Shown here piece by piece: positions 1 through 24,375 of a DNA stretch of 64,000 bases. The notes beneath the pieces are model-generated. The model was given only the letters and a program-made list of their open reading frames with translations, did no database searches and was not told the origin of the DNA. This stretch comes from Corticium candelabrum (taxonomy: Eukaryota > Porifera > Homoscleromorpha > Homosclerophorida > Plakinidae), in assembly GCF_963422355.1 (NCBI RefSeq), contig NC_085089.1:6200052-6264051 (forward strand), written 5' to 3'. Position 1 is the stretch's first letter, and each line of letters begins with the position of its first letter. The position numbers and the translations under genes were made by a program.

Positions 1-459
1 AAGTCCCACAAGTATAGTAACATGCAGAAATCAGTGAAAAAGATAATGAAAGCAACCAAACAACATTGACTACTAGACAAATCCAGACTGTTCTGTGTAT
101 TAAATAAAATTATCTAGACAAAAAGTTTGTCTGTTTGAAATCACAACTTCAGTAGAGTACATTAACAGCACAACTGAAAGTGATCTGTATGACAATGTCC
201 AAAAGCATTAAAAACGTTGCTATTTTAACTATACATTTTCTGAAGCATCGTCAGATGTCATTCCTTAATGTATTCAACAATGAATATGGCTGCTGAAAAG
301 TATCCTAAGTAACATAAATCAGTAGTATAACCAATGCACACTGTTTGCATACATAACTCTATAGTTTGTGCTACTGTCTGTATTTTGTTTAGTTTCATTA
401 ATGACCCTATTGTGTATGTCAATATTAATTAAATATATGAGATAGTAGATACACATTAC
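1..459. other. Non-coding, probable intron or 3' region of the minus-strand gene
   Basis: AT-rich sequence in which I see no supportable exon. It lies downstream, on the minus strand, of the splice donor at 458-459, so it is most likely intron of the gene at 460-1105. Confidence 0.4.
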
Positions 460-1105
460 CACTAGCTGCTGCTTCTTCATTGAATTCAATTGGTTCCGCC
501 TCTCCCAATGTCTCTGACCAAAGTGATGGTGAACGTGACTGCGATCGTGAACGACTGGACTTCCAATCAGGATATCTACCATGGAACTTGTAGAATGATT
601 CATGATACTGACTCATAATCTCAGTGTACGGTTCGTTCAGCACATCTCCATTATTCACACCATTAGGGGCTGCCAGCAGCTCCTGCTTGGCTATAGGGTT
701 TAGAGTGAACGGACTCGAGTCTCTTGATTTTGACAGCAGCGAGCGAGGTCGTTTCACAGTATTTTGAAATGCATTCTTAAGACTTTCAGCAAAGGACACT
801 GAGCTTTCTGTCAGCTCATAGTAGTACTCACAATTATCTTCAACTGGACTCATGTCAGACGATCCCGCTAAAACATGCATGTTGACTGGACAACACTGAT
901 CATCAGACTCCATCAAATCAACACTACTACCATTACAGTGCTAAAAATATAGAGATATGTTGAGACACTAGAAATCCATGACAATGCTGTGTATTCTACC
1001 TGTTGTTCGTTTGGTGAAAACAGAGATGATTCAATATAATGTTGATGTGTTAATGACTTAGTCCAATTAAAATGTTGAGGCTCTGAAGTGCTTTCATCTA
1101 GTTCC
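460..1105 (-). CDS. Unrecognised protein, two internal exons of a larger minus-strand gene
   Basis: Two exons read on the minus strand, 1000-1105 and 460-940. Both are bounded by AG/GT sites and joined by a 59-bp intron. Phases agree: 106 nt ending in phase 0, then 481 nt ending in phase 1. The peptide is about 195 residues, hydrophilic and rich in Ser, Glu and Arg. It contains a segment with YHESFYKFHGRYPDW followed by an SR-like stretch (SSRSRSQSRSPS), and a KRPRSLLSKS basic patch that could be a phosphorylation or nuclear-localisation region. I do not recognise the family. Neither the start nor the stop is in view. The consistent phases and coding composition are the evidence that it is a gene. 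Confidence 0.5.
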
Positions 1106-1751
1106 CTGTATCCATACAAAACCCACCAGTGGTTTATCGTCTGAATGTAACACTACTTTTGTTATCAAACATACAAGTACAGCAGGTTTCCACAAACTGC
1201 AACAGTATACAGTAAATTGTATACAAAAATTTATTCTCACTTTTCCACAAATAAACACACAAACAAACATCTAGAGGACAATATACAGAAGACAAAGATG
1301 GACTAACACATTTAATAAAACTACACACACATTAATTACATTAATTAGAGAAAGCGTTTCAATCAAATGCAGTAATGTAAAGCCAGTGTCATTTCAGAAG
1401 TTGTTTCAAACTTTCAAACTAAGAGATATAATTTATACAAAAACTTGACTGTAGACCATTCCTTGTCCGTACTAGTGATCATAACTTACTGTAAATCATA
1501 GATCCTCTCCTAGAGTCACTTGACTAAAACAAATTACACCAGTGAAGTTGTGAACGTTAGATGTAATTTGTTACAAATTATAATTCCCTATCAATTAGGC
1601 ATTAAAATGTTATACTCTATTGATGCCCTATCTTTGACAAACAAACACACAAACAGATCCACAGCCAGACACATAAACGAACAGACACATAGACAGACAG
1701 ACGGATGAACAGATGGACAGACGGACGGACGGACAGATGGACAAACGAACG

Positions 1752-1783
<32 letters not shown>

Positions 1784-2431
1784 AACAGACAGACAGACAA
1801 AAGTTCAAATATCTGTGACAGACAGACAGACAGACAAAAGTTCAAATATATGTGACAGACAGACAGACAGCTAGATCAGACTCTTAATTGATTTACGTAG
1901 CCTTTTCTGTATTGGCGTTGATGTTTACATGCAGTAAGTGTTCTTAGAAAGACAGACAGACAGACAAACGAATAGTCAGCCAAACGGGCAGACCGACCGA
2001 CAGACAGACGGACACCCAGACAACAAACTCACGCACGCACGCAACCGGGCACGTGCGCACTCGCAACCGCACAGACTCAGTAGACCCTAGAAAATGAATG
2101 AATATAGTGTCATCAACCGACTACTCAATACCGTTTAATCGGTTGTGATAATGGCACTGGTGGCGCTGGCGATGTTGGCGATGCCACAGAATGAGGAAAG
2201 CAGGCAACGAGTAGAGAGCGCGTGTCGACCGTAGAACCTCCGAATACGCCATCAAAAGCTGCACCCGGAGAATTGAAGCCGTGCCATTCTGCTTCGGTCT
2301 CATCACATTCTGTCACAGCCATAAAGCCACCTCACATCGCATCCACCAGTCCCGTGTATCAACCGGCCGACACACATAACGCGCGCTAGCCACATAACAC
2401 ACAATCTGCTCTACACAACACTTTTGTTCTC
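1106..2431. other. Intergenic or intronic gap before the P3H gene
   Basis: No supportable exon. It contains the CAGA microsatellite region (1640-2010) and, from about 2330, the probable promoter and 5' UTR of the plus-strand P3H gene. Short minus-strand ORFs at 2121-2322 show no splice context or family resemblance. Confidence 0.4.
1640..2010. repeat. Imperfect CAGA/ACAG microsatellite tract
   Basis: Interrupted runs of the tetranucleotide CAGA, densest at 1690-1800, 1818-1872 and 1949-2010, mixed with CGGA and CAAA variants. The same tetranucleotide recurs at 9591-9614, near 10200 and at 11237-11370, so it is a favoured microsatellite in this region. Translated ORFs across it are artefacts of the repeat. 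Confidence 0.9.
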
Positions 2432-5369
2432 TTGACAATGAAGTGGGTTGTCGTTGTAGTCTTTGTCTTTCTACTGCGCGTCGACTCCTCTTTTCATTCC
2501 GCCTATCTCAGCGGCGTATCCGTGTACGAAAGTGGTTTATGGTCGGAAGCCATTTCACTCTTTCATTCCTCCAGAACTCAATACCTCGACTGGAAAATAT
2601 CGTTCGTAGCCTGTAAACGAAAGTGCGGAGACTTCGTCTTTCCTGAGGACGATAGCTGGACTGTAGGCCCTTGGACTGACGTGCAAGAGAAAGCAAAATG
2701 CTCGCTTGTTTGCTCGGATGGAATGGAAAATCCGCGAGCAGCAGCTGACCCCTTTGTGAGCCGGCATCTGTACCATTACTTACAGTATGCTTACTACATG
2801 GAAGGAAAGATAGAGCAGGCAGCAGCTGCTACTTACACGTATCTAGAGGCAAACCCAGGACACGCAGTGATGACCAGAAATCTGGGCTACTACCAGAGCC
2901 GAGATGATGTTTCACCAGACAGTTTTGTGTCTCAGGAACCAGACAATTGGCTCACTCGGTTCCTGCAAGCTACAGATTTTTATGAAAACACTCGGTATGA
3001 TAAAGCCGTCGAGACGTTTGAGGAGGCGTTGAAGTCTTACTACGAGGCTGTGGATGTGTGCCTGTTGTCATGTCAGAATAGTGTCAACACGACTTTGATT
3101 CCTGGAGGCGACATGTCTTCCGTTATTGCGGGCGTTTACAAGAGCGTGCTGCAATGCAGAGTGAGATGTCCTGTCGACATGTCGTATGATACTAGGAATG
3201 CTGACAAGGAGGACTACGAGGCCATGCATTTTCATTACCTCCAGTTTTCCTACTATCAGTTGAATCGGTTGACAGAGGCCGCGGCTTCTGCAATGACTTA
3301 CTTGGAGATGAAACCGGACGATGAGACAATGATTAATAATCTGAAATTTTATGAGAGTCAAACGGTATTGGCAGGGGTCGACCTCAGTCCTCGAAATGTA
3401 AGCAGTTAATGGTATGTCGATAAACTGTTACTATTGAGCGTTAGATGTGTTGGTGGAATGGAGGCCAAGCTATCATAGGAACGTAGTTTTAGGTTAGGAG
3501 GCACAAATTTCAGTTATTTGTCTATAAGGGGGTGGCATTAAATGTATTAGTTTTATACACAAGCATGCATGTAACACTACATGGCAAAACAGAAAGTAAC
3601 AAAACACTATAAGGGCACGTTTCTTTATTCTCCACCAGCTAATCCGGTTGAGGTTGTGGACCTCTACCAGTCAGGTAGCGTTTCTTTATATTCAACAGGA
3701 ATCAGTGGAGCTCAACCAACCTCCACCTCTAGTTGAAGATAAAAAAAAACGCTACGCTACCCAGTAAAGATCCACAACCTCAACTGGATTAGCTGGTGGA
3801 GAATAAAGAACTGCGCCCTTAGTGCCTATATAAAGTCTCTAAGTCTATGTCATTCTATGTAGTATATCTGCAAGTCGCTTCAGAGACTTGACACTGTAGA
3901 ATTTTCATTAGCCTCGCTTATAATAATTTCTCAATCACAGCTAGAAAAGTTAAGGGCACATTCCCCATGGTTTGTACATCTATGACTATGCATTTGATTT
4001 ATCTTGTTTTTAGCGACTTTTTAACTCTCATGCTGGGGTAGATCAGTCATGTTGAAAGTGTTCCAATTGATCTGTTGTTGATGTCCCTATCTTTGTGTGT
4101 GATTCCAGCATACGATTTTGTTAGTGAAATATCCATTGTCTGTTTTACTAAAGCAATTGAATGATGTCTTCATTTGCTCTATTGGGCAATCTGTGGTCAA
4201 TATACAAACCACCAATTCTATTGGATGATGTTCATATAGTACCTATCTGCCTCGGGAGGGGGATGCATGCTTGCACATGTGTTTGTGTGGTGATGAATAA
4301 AGCTTGTTTGAGCTGGTTGTGTACTGTATAGGAAATACGGTATCATCGATCATTAAAGAAAGAAAGACAACTGCTGGCATTAGGAGGAATAGCAATTGCC
4401 ACAAAAATCGAAGGTCCACAGAAATTTGGATCTCAGTATGCATCGATGTTCTCATCAATACCAAAGCAGCAGTTCTCCACACGACAAGCACAACAAGAAA
4501 ACTCAAACAAACAGAATCTGTTACCATCATTCCGCGAGGACTCTTACCATGCTTCTATTAATAAATGGACTATCAACTACGATACTTCTTCCCCGGGTAG
4601 GAAGAGGACCGATGACAACATAGAAATACTGTTGCCTCCTGCTGGTCAAGAATCAAAAGAACGTGTAGTAGCCGAACACTTAATCACTTCCGATGAATGC
4701 CGGGTACTTCTATCTCTAGCAAAATTGGGAGGAATCCCAGGGGATGGCTACCAGAACAACCCCAGTCCTCACACAAGGAATGAAAGGTTTATCGGCTTGA
4801 CTATTCTCAAGGCAGCCGAACTAGCTAACGAGGGACAGCTGGATGTACACGGTACTCACCTATACTACGATGTAACAGAGAGATCACGAGCATTTACAGA
4901 GAAATACTTTAAATTGAATTCCACACTGTACTTCAGTTACACACACTTGGTGTGTCGATCATCACTACTAAACAAAGGACGAGAAACAAACGAACTGAGC
5001 CATCCGGTTCATTCAGACAACTGCCTCATTCGTGCTAATGGCAGTATTTGTGACAGAGTGCCGCCGGCGTATACAAAACGGGACTACAGCGGGGTGCTCT
5101 ACCTCAACGATGAGTTCGACGGTGGCAATTTCTTCTGGGCACATAGAAACTTGACCGTCGATACGACTGTACGTCCCACGTGTGGACGACTAGTAGCCTT
5201 CGCTGCTGGAGATTATCACGGTGTAACTGGAGTGAATTCGGGTACACGATGTGCAGTTGCTTTGTGGTTCACACTCGATCCAGATGACGACGAAACAGGA
5301 CGACTACAGGCTCGTGATATTCTAAACGGACTTACAAATCCAAATGCCGCTACCCATTCAGAACTGTAG
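2432..5369 (+). CDS. P3H: Collagen prolyl 3-hydroxylase (leprecan family), two exons
   Basis: Endoplasmic-reticulum 2-oxoglutarate/Fe(II) dioxygenase that 3-hydroxylates prolines in collagen chains. Exon 1 is 2432-3397 and exon 2 is 4332-5369. The donor (AAT|GTAAGC) and acceptor (TATAG|GAAATA) are both phase 0, giving 667 aa. Residues 1-20 are a signal peptide; a second in-frame Met at 2438 may be the true start. The TPR-like region carries the four CxxxC motifs typical of P3H/CRTAP (C61-65, C90-94, C210-214, C242-246). The C-terminal dioxygenase domain has HPVHSDNC (iron ligands His549 and Asp551), YHGV (distal His618) and GTRCAVALWF (Arg628 for 2-oxoglutarate). The protein ends in HSEL, resembling the KDEL ER-retention signal of vertebrate P3H1. 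The whole catalytic domain lies in one exon. Length is slightly below the 700-740 aa usual in vertebrates. Confidence 0.93.
3611..3820. mobile_element. Short inverted-repeat element (MITE-like) in the P3H intron
   Basis: About 210 bp bounded by near-perfect inverted repeats of about 48 bp. The left end contains TTCTTTATTCTCCACCAGCT and the right end is its complement, running into CGCCCTT. A shorter internal inverted pair (GTAGCG...CGCTAC) is also present. The target-site duplication is unclear, so the superfamily cannot be named. The rest of the intron (3398-4331) shows nothing recognisable. Confidence 0.65.
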
Positions 5370-5587
5370 CTTCAATAGTTGAGATTGTAAGAGAGTGAGT
5401 TAGGTATATCATGTCAAAATCTTGCCAGTCCTTACTATCGAGCGATTCCACCCATACTAAGCATGGTGACCAACACAAATTGATCCATAAACAAAGCAAA
5501 ATCATCCACCGAGCACAAAAACACGAAACAAGCCGCAATAAATTGTTGATTGCATAAAGTCCAGACCGAGCGGTCTATCAGTCATGC
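5370..5587. other. Convergent 3' ends of P3H and alpha-actinin
   Basis: Only 218 bp separate the stop codons of two converging genes, so their 3' UTRs must be short or overlap. AATAAA lies at 5538-5543 on plus. No other element is seen. Confidence 0.5.
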
Positions 5588-12472
<6,885 letters not shown>

Positions 12473-12843
12473 TCCTGTGCACGCGACAGGACGGTAGGGT
12501 GTGATGTAGGACAGTCGACGCCTCTTATTGGCTAGGGGGCACATGGACTACCATATATGGGGATGGCACGAGACGTCCTGATATGCACGCCACCGGAACC
12601 GGGCGGCCAACGTACAAGTGACACCACACCTTTGTATTTCATGCGTTGAACACTTCCTTGCGACTAGTGCGAATGAATAGGTCGATCCCACGCAAGACAG
12701 GACTAGACAGAGATAGTAGCTGGAATGGTAATGAACACTTGAATAGGTAATGGTAATGAACACTTGAAGCTACATTTGTATGTACTATAGCTACCTCTGA
12801 CTGTGTCACAATCATGCAATACACTCTACTGTCTAGGCAAAAA
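12473..12843. promoter_or_regulatory. Gap between PSMA6 stop and alpha-actinin start
   Basis: 371 bp that must hold the PSMA6 3' UTR and the alpha-actinin promoter and 5' UTR, as both genes run on minus. No clear TATA box. A near-duplicate of about 20 bp (GGTAATGAACACTTGAA) occurs at about 12727 and 12750. Confidence 0.4.
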
Positions 12844-18676
<5,833 letters not shown>

Positions 18677-20940
18677 ATGACAGACAAATCTTTGAACGCT
18701 TCGTTTGCTAGTGGGACTTCTTTTGGGTCGACTTTACGATCAGGCGCTTCGTCTTCGCCTTTCACGTTGCCTAGCTCTGCAACTGGAGAAGGATTTCTAC
18801 GAAATGTGCTTCCTAGTGGAATTAATCCAACAGGACGGTTACAGTCCATTCGCCCTCCACGTGATCTGACTCTAGGTATGGGAACAGGAGCCAAGCCAAG
18901 CTCTCGACGGTTCACTCCCACTATACCGCAGAGAACAAGAGCAGTTGATGATAAATCAGCTTCAGCAGTGAAGACAGAGCAATCTGTGGCTGATTGCAGT
19001 AAAAAGAGGGGACGGGGCAGAGGTAGAGGTAGAGGCAGGAATGATAATACTAGGCGGAGAAGCGGAGGAAGAAGTGAGACAGAGTTGAAACAAACTCCGT
19101 CCGTGTTCTCTGCAGGGCCTGCACAGAAGACCATCCGACGTCAGTCTGTTGGATTCAGTGGGAATGGGAGTAGTGGAGCAAAGACTGATGTTAAGGGCAG
19201 CCAGTGGCCTGGACAAAAGATTGTGAGAGCAGAAAGTTCAAAGCGAGAAATTAATGAACGAGATTATTCAGACAGGCAAATGGATGGCCTGGTGGATACA
19301 ATGGACGTTGACGAAACTGTTTTCAGTGGACCAACAGAGATGATTCCAGTCTGTTTGCCTCTGACAAAAATCTCCACAAACCCTGTCAAACCAAAGAAAA
19401 AAATGGACAGAGTTGTTGAGGGTTTGAAACAAGACAAACTGTCTGCCAATGGGATAGTCAAGATTGAAAAGACAGAATGTGATAGTTCGATCATGACTCA
19501 ACACTCTGCCTCAAAGACTGATCATGATCATATAGCTCAGTTATTTGAAGAAGCTTCAAATGAACGGTTACTGTTCATGCAGTTGCCTGACTGTGTATGT
19601 GCTGCTGCAGGCTGTGATGAGAATGGTAAGGAAGAGGGGCAGTCAGATCAGCAATCAAGAGCTGGTCTAGCGGATGCTCCATCAGGTTATGCAGGTAAGA
19701 CATCAGTATAGAAAATGACATTGTTGGTGTTCATGTCGTAACAGTATTTATTTTATTCTTAATTAAGCAATGTGTTGACTACTAAAAAAGTAGGGTAATC
19801 CGGGGTAATTCCGTACGCGGGGTAATTCAGTACGCGGGGTAATTCAGTACAGTTTGATTTCAATGGCTGATCACTGCTCTGAACCAAGCTCTAGTCTAGT
19901 AAGTAAGCCCTCGTTGAATAGCTAATTGTCTAGCGCTCCAAAGAAAACAAAAGAAACTGCCAGTGTTATCGTTTGTAGAATCTACACAGCGATTTCTGAG
20001 CGAAGGTACCACATCTGCTGACTTGTCTGGTTTCTCTTTAAGAGCAAAGCTCGTTTTGCAAATCTGTTTGTCACCGTAGTATTTGGCCTTCAGTGCTACC
20101 ATCTGTCAGTGGTAAACTCGCTCGCGAGATACGACTTACTAGTAACGAGCCATCCATGTAATTTTGTGGGGGCTATCCCTACCTGCTTCACTGGCACTCC
20201 GCTCAATCACGACAATGTTGTAACTTCCAGCTCTGATAACTGTGAAATAGGTGACAATAGAGTAGGTTTAGCTTCCAGGTTGTACATCTCAGAAAGACAT
20301 GCAGACTCAATTTGTAAGTGTTAGCGCGTGCTGAACAGTATTAGAAACCCCAAACTTTTGAGAAAAGCAAGTATTGGGAGGTGTACGGAATTGCGCCACC
20401 CACCAAATCTGACCTTCCCTCACATTATATCTTGTTTCTAATCGAGGTGAGCAAGGACATGACCACGAAATTTCCTGTATGTAGTGCAGTGGCCAATGCT
20501 AACGGCAGATACAACAAGTTAAAACGACGCGTTGTCTACACGATACGGGTCACCAAAGGCAAATGTGTATGGAATTACCCTGGATTACCCTATGTCTTAT
20601 CATTGTACAAAGAACTGAGTTACATTTCATCTTATTATTGCATTATATTTTCTGTTAGCTGTTTGGAGCTGCTTTTTGTATTTGTCAATATATTTTAGTT
20701 TTTGAAGAAGTGTATCTTCTTGGTTTTATAGGTGTGTTGAGAGTTCACAGGTCCGGTAGAGTCTCTATGCAACTGGGTAACATAACAATGGACGTGACTG
20801 CTGGTGCTGGAAGTGGAAACCTGCAACAAGTTGTGTCAGTCCATCCAGAGGAAGATGGTCAGTATTTAGGTGTCCTTGGCAACATTCAACACCATCTCAT
20901 TTGTAACCCAGATTTGGAGCAACTGCTGGATTCTAGATGA
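18677..20940 (+). CDS. POLR3D: RNA polymerase III subunit RPC4 (POLR3D), two exons, 408 aa
   Basis: Pol III-specific subunit that pairs with RPC5 in initiation and termination. Exons are 18677-19694 and 20732-20940; the donor TATGCAG|GTAAGA is phase 1 and rejoins at TATAG|GTGTGTTG. The N-terminal motif GRLQSIRPPRDLTLG followed by RRFTPTIPQR matches the conserved RPC4 start (human has GRLPSIRSRDLTLGG). An RG-rich run (KKRGRGRGRGRGR) lies near residue 115, as in other RPC4 proteins. The C-terminus VHRSGRVSMQLGNITMDVTA then VLGNIQHHLICNPDLEQLLD is the conserved RPC5-binding domain. The start is the first Met after the shared promoter. The intron holds an 798-bp MITE. Confidence 0.93.
19793..20590. 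mobile_element. TA-inserting MITE in the POLR3D intron, 798 bp
   Basis: Left end GGGTAATCCGGGGTAATTCC; the right end is the complement of GGGTAATCCAGGGTAATTCC. TA lies at each edge (19791-19792 and 20591-20592). The left end adds three tandem CGGGGTAATTC units. The duplicated POLR3D 3' region at about 60.37-60.42 kb lacks the element and reads across the junction, so it serves as an approximate empty site. No coding region is supported. Confidence 0.8.
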
Positions 20941-22103
20941 GGCATTTCATACTAACAAATAGTCAAATTCTAAGAAAAATATTTATCCACTTGAATTGAA
21001 TTTGTATTGTTTAATATATAATACATGCAGTTGATGAGTTCATTGACTGACTCATGTTGACGATCTTGTTTTGGCTGTGCTAACAACCTCATGTCCACCA
21101 TGCATGTCAGATTCCTAGTCCCAATTGGATGCATGTCATTTAACGCAATTGAACAATGAGCTCTACTGGCCCATCAGCTATTACATGTATTATGGCCGTA
21201 AAAGTAGCTGTTTGTGCATATGTGTAACCAGATAAAAACACAGTAGCCACAAGTGACTGTCAGCAACTGTTGCACCTGTTTGACCAGAACATGATAAGAG
21301 ATGTTCGACAATCTAATTTCAGAAAACTTGATTAGGCATCACATGAGCAATGTCGCCAACCCCATTTTTAATTGAAAAGACAAGCCCTTATAATGAGGGC
21401 AGTGAAGGGTCTGACTACACAAGACTATCCTCGAGCTCATAAGTCTTTCACATCAATCACACTAATGTTCTACAATGTACCTTTTCAAACCTCTAAATTC
21501 GAAGTTGAGTGTCGGTTCACTCCATAGCACCGAAACTGCAAGTGTTTCTTTAGTTTTATTCTACTAAAGTCAGTTGGTATGCAACAAAGAGATCAGTTAG
21601 AGTGATCTTTGTGCAATTTGATTGACTTTTTTGCTTTCATTGTAATCTTAGCAAACAAAACAATTATTTCTATCTACACCAAACACTGGTACTGTAGAGA
21701 TTGAAGTAAATTGTAGAGCAGCAAAGAATGCAAAAAGTCACAGTAAGAGTAGACTTTACAAGATGTGTAGTGTGAGCCCTGACTATGAATCCATTTCTTG
21801 GATCCATCTGGACTATTGTATCCATTCAGTGGCCACCCTATGCTCCCCTAATTAGCCTACCACTTAGTGAAAAAGCGGCATACCTGAAATGGCTGATGCC
21901 TATCAGTGCATTCACCATTTTGTTTCTGATGCTACACTGTAGTTTCTTCTAACTTATAGGTCACAGTTACACTGTATTCGCATTGTGGTTGACAGTTTAA
22001 ATTTTGAGTTGCAACTTATACTTGTAATAATATTGAGTTCATAACTGCTGACGAGGAAGACTGCTGTCAGAATGAACATACTACAAACAAGAACTAGCAC
22101 ATA
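20941..22103. other. Intergenic, POLR3D 3' to RNase T2 copy A; part of the duplicated block
   Basis: No gene seen. Diverged relatives of this sequence occur at about 33000-33620, 48480-49090 and 60720-61920, always just 3' of an RNase T2 copy. Shared phrases include ACTTTACAAGATGTGTAG and GTGGCCAC. Confidence 0.6.
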
Positions 22104-23031
22104 CAGACATGGACAAAATTATAAGAACACCCAGTCATTTGTGTTGTAGACAAACTTTGATCAAATATCTCTAACTGCTGTAAAGACAATCCTTTTAAGA
22201 TTTTTGCTCAACTGCTTTCTTTATTACCCCCAACTTGTTTGACGAGCACAAAATGTACTGTGCATGCGTTTTGTGGCAAACACAAAAACTTCATTTTGTT
22301 GAGTGCTCAATCTGGTTTACTTTGAATCTCATATTTCATTATTTTATAGGTCTCAGTCAATGAGTTCTAATCAATGTGTACACCATTCTTCTAGTGTCCA
22401 CTGCAAAGACTCTGGAATCTAGCACAATCCAGCACATGAAGTTGGCGCATCTTTTCACCGTTTACATATGCAAATGGTTAGTTTCAATTTCCAACTACAA
22501 ACCACTAGAGTAGACTCTAGCCCCGGCCCTAGTTTGGTTTTCAAGGCTCTAGTAAAAAAATAAGCAGACTACCAATGATAAAGACTATTGTGATGTCACT
22601 TCCGGTGGTAAATGTTTGTAACAAATTAGTGATCATGTGTAAGAAAAATTCAGCTGGAGCAAAGTTTGCAGAATTTTCCCACTAAAACGCATATCCAGCA
22701 GACTAGTGAATGGCTACAATCTTTCCTCATGCAATTTATAATGTTTTTTTTAAAAACCATTAAAAATATCAGAGAGAGAGTATAACAAGGACTCTACGCC
22801 CACTTCCGCTATTAATTAATATCTATTATTGTTTATTATATTCCCGTTAGAATTGCATTATGACCAAAAGCAATTTACACAATATCCCAAGACATTAACC
22901 TAATGCAACAAACAACCTAATATGGTAATGGGTTATCCTAGCGAAAGTAAGCTAATTATATTTGATCTACCTATGTGTGCATACATGGTAGATCGAGTGG
23001 CAGGGTGTTCTTATAATTTTGTCCATGTCTG
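22104..23031. mobile_element. Tc1/mariner-like MITE, 928 bp
   Basis: Inverted termini CAGACATGGACAAAATTATA and its complement. TA precedes the left end; the right edge is TG, probably a mutated TA. The paralogous site at about 33612 reads straight through (ACACGTACAGGTACATC), giving a natural empty site with TA as target. The TIR sequence is typical of Tc1/mariner elements. No transposase is encoded. Confidence 0.8.
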
Positions 23032-24375
23032 TGCAGGTACATCACATTTTACATCGAAACAAAAGCAGTTCAATGCATCCATAGCACACACATTAAAACT
23101 GTATATCAGAAAGATGTTATGTACTTCACTGACTCTTCAGGTTGACAAGCAGAGTATACATAGACAAAGCTGCCACAGTCAATAAGCTGGAGAGTTTTGT
23201 CCATACACAAGTGGATCTCTGACAAAAACTGCCCAATTGACTATACAAACAGACAGTTAGACTCATACACGCACTCATGCAGAGTATGGGCACATTTCAC
23301 AATACCTCGTTAGATCCACACAAAAGCATTGGTTCCACACCATACGCAGCAGTAATGGCAAAACCAATCTCGTCTACGTCATATGTATTAGTCTCTGATG
23401 GAACAATTCCTGCATTGACAAGAGCACTAAAATAAAAACTACCTGTAACTACCAGCAACCAAGAAATGAATAAACTGCTAAGCTTACTCGTAAATATTGA
23501 AACTTTTGTGAATTGATATGGCAGTTTCAAAATAATCATGCTCATCGTTCAAAAAATCCACTGACATTGCACAAGTTCCATGTTTCCTCCATTCATGACT
23601 CCTAACAAAATCTGAAAATGTCAAAACGTCAGCTCCATACTTGTACACATCCTTACCAGAAACTGTTGTCACTTGAGTCAGCAAACACAGATGGCCAATC
23701 GTACTTCAGTTCGGGCAGCAAATCCTACATTACCATGAACACAGTGCTAACATACTAGCTTTAGGTCACTACTGTGCAACACTATACTTACCTTTAATGC
23801 ATTCATGTTAATAAATGTGTAGGCGCTATTGCAGTAAACCTCACTTCGTGCCTTATCAACTGCAGGCCTAATCAACATAAAAATCAAATTAAAGCCAAAC
23901 CTTTCGTTGTAGTTACAGTATGCTATTATGACTAACTCCAACAAGGCTTATTATCTAAACCATGCATCCATTGATTCATCTGCATAGATGTGCAATGCAA
24001 CTCTAGCTCATTGTGTCAGGCAAATTTGATTTACCTAGATTTTTTACCAAGACATGAGCAGTCAAATGTGGGAGTCTGTCATTATTCATTAAGATTTTCC
24101 TATTTGTACCCTAGAATTAATATTACCACTGAGTTGCACTAGTATAGTTCTCTAAGTGGTTCACTCTCGAGGTTAGTGCATACTATTGTATTGATAAAAC
24201 TTGTTTTGTTGTAACATTTCCCCATGTCTGGATGAGTGCAGTGCACATGCATGTAAACGTTCATGGAGCCCTACTGTAAACTCAGTGAATCAAGTTCAAG
24301 AAATGACCTCAAACGAGAGAAAGACAACGTGAATGGAGAACTCACACAAAGTTAATTATTATATTAGAGAAGAGT

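Noticed and set aside
1591-1845. Cys-Val-rich minus-strand ORFs over the CAGA tract
   Set aside because: They are translations of a tetranucleotide repeat that contains no stop codon.
2121-2322. Two overlapping minus-strand ORFs of 61-65 codons
   Set aside because: No domain, overlapping frames, and they sit in the probable P3H promoter.
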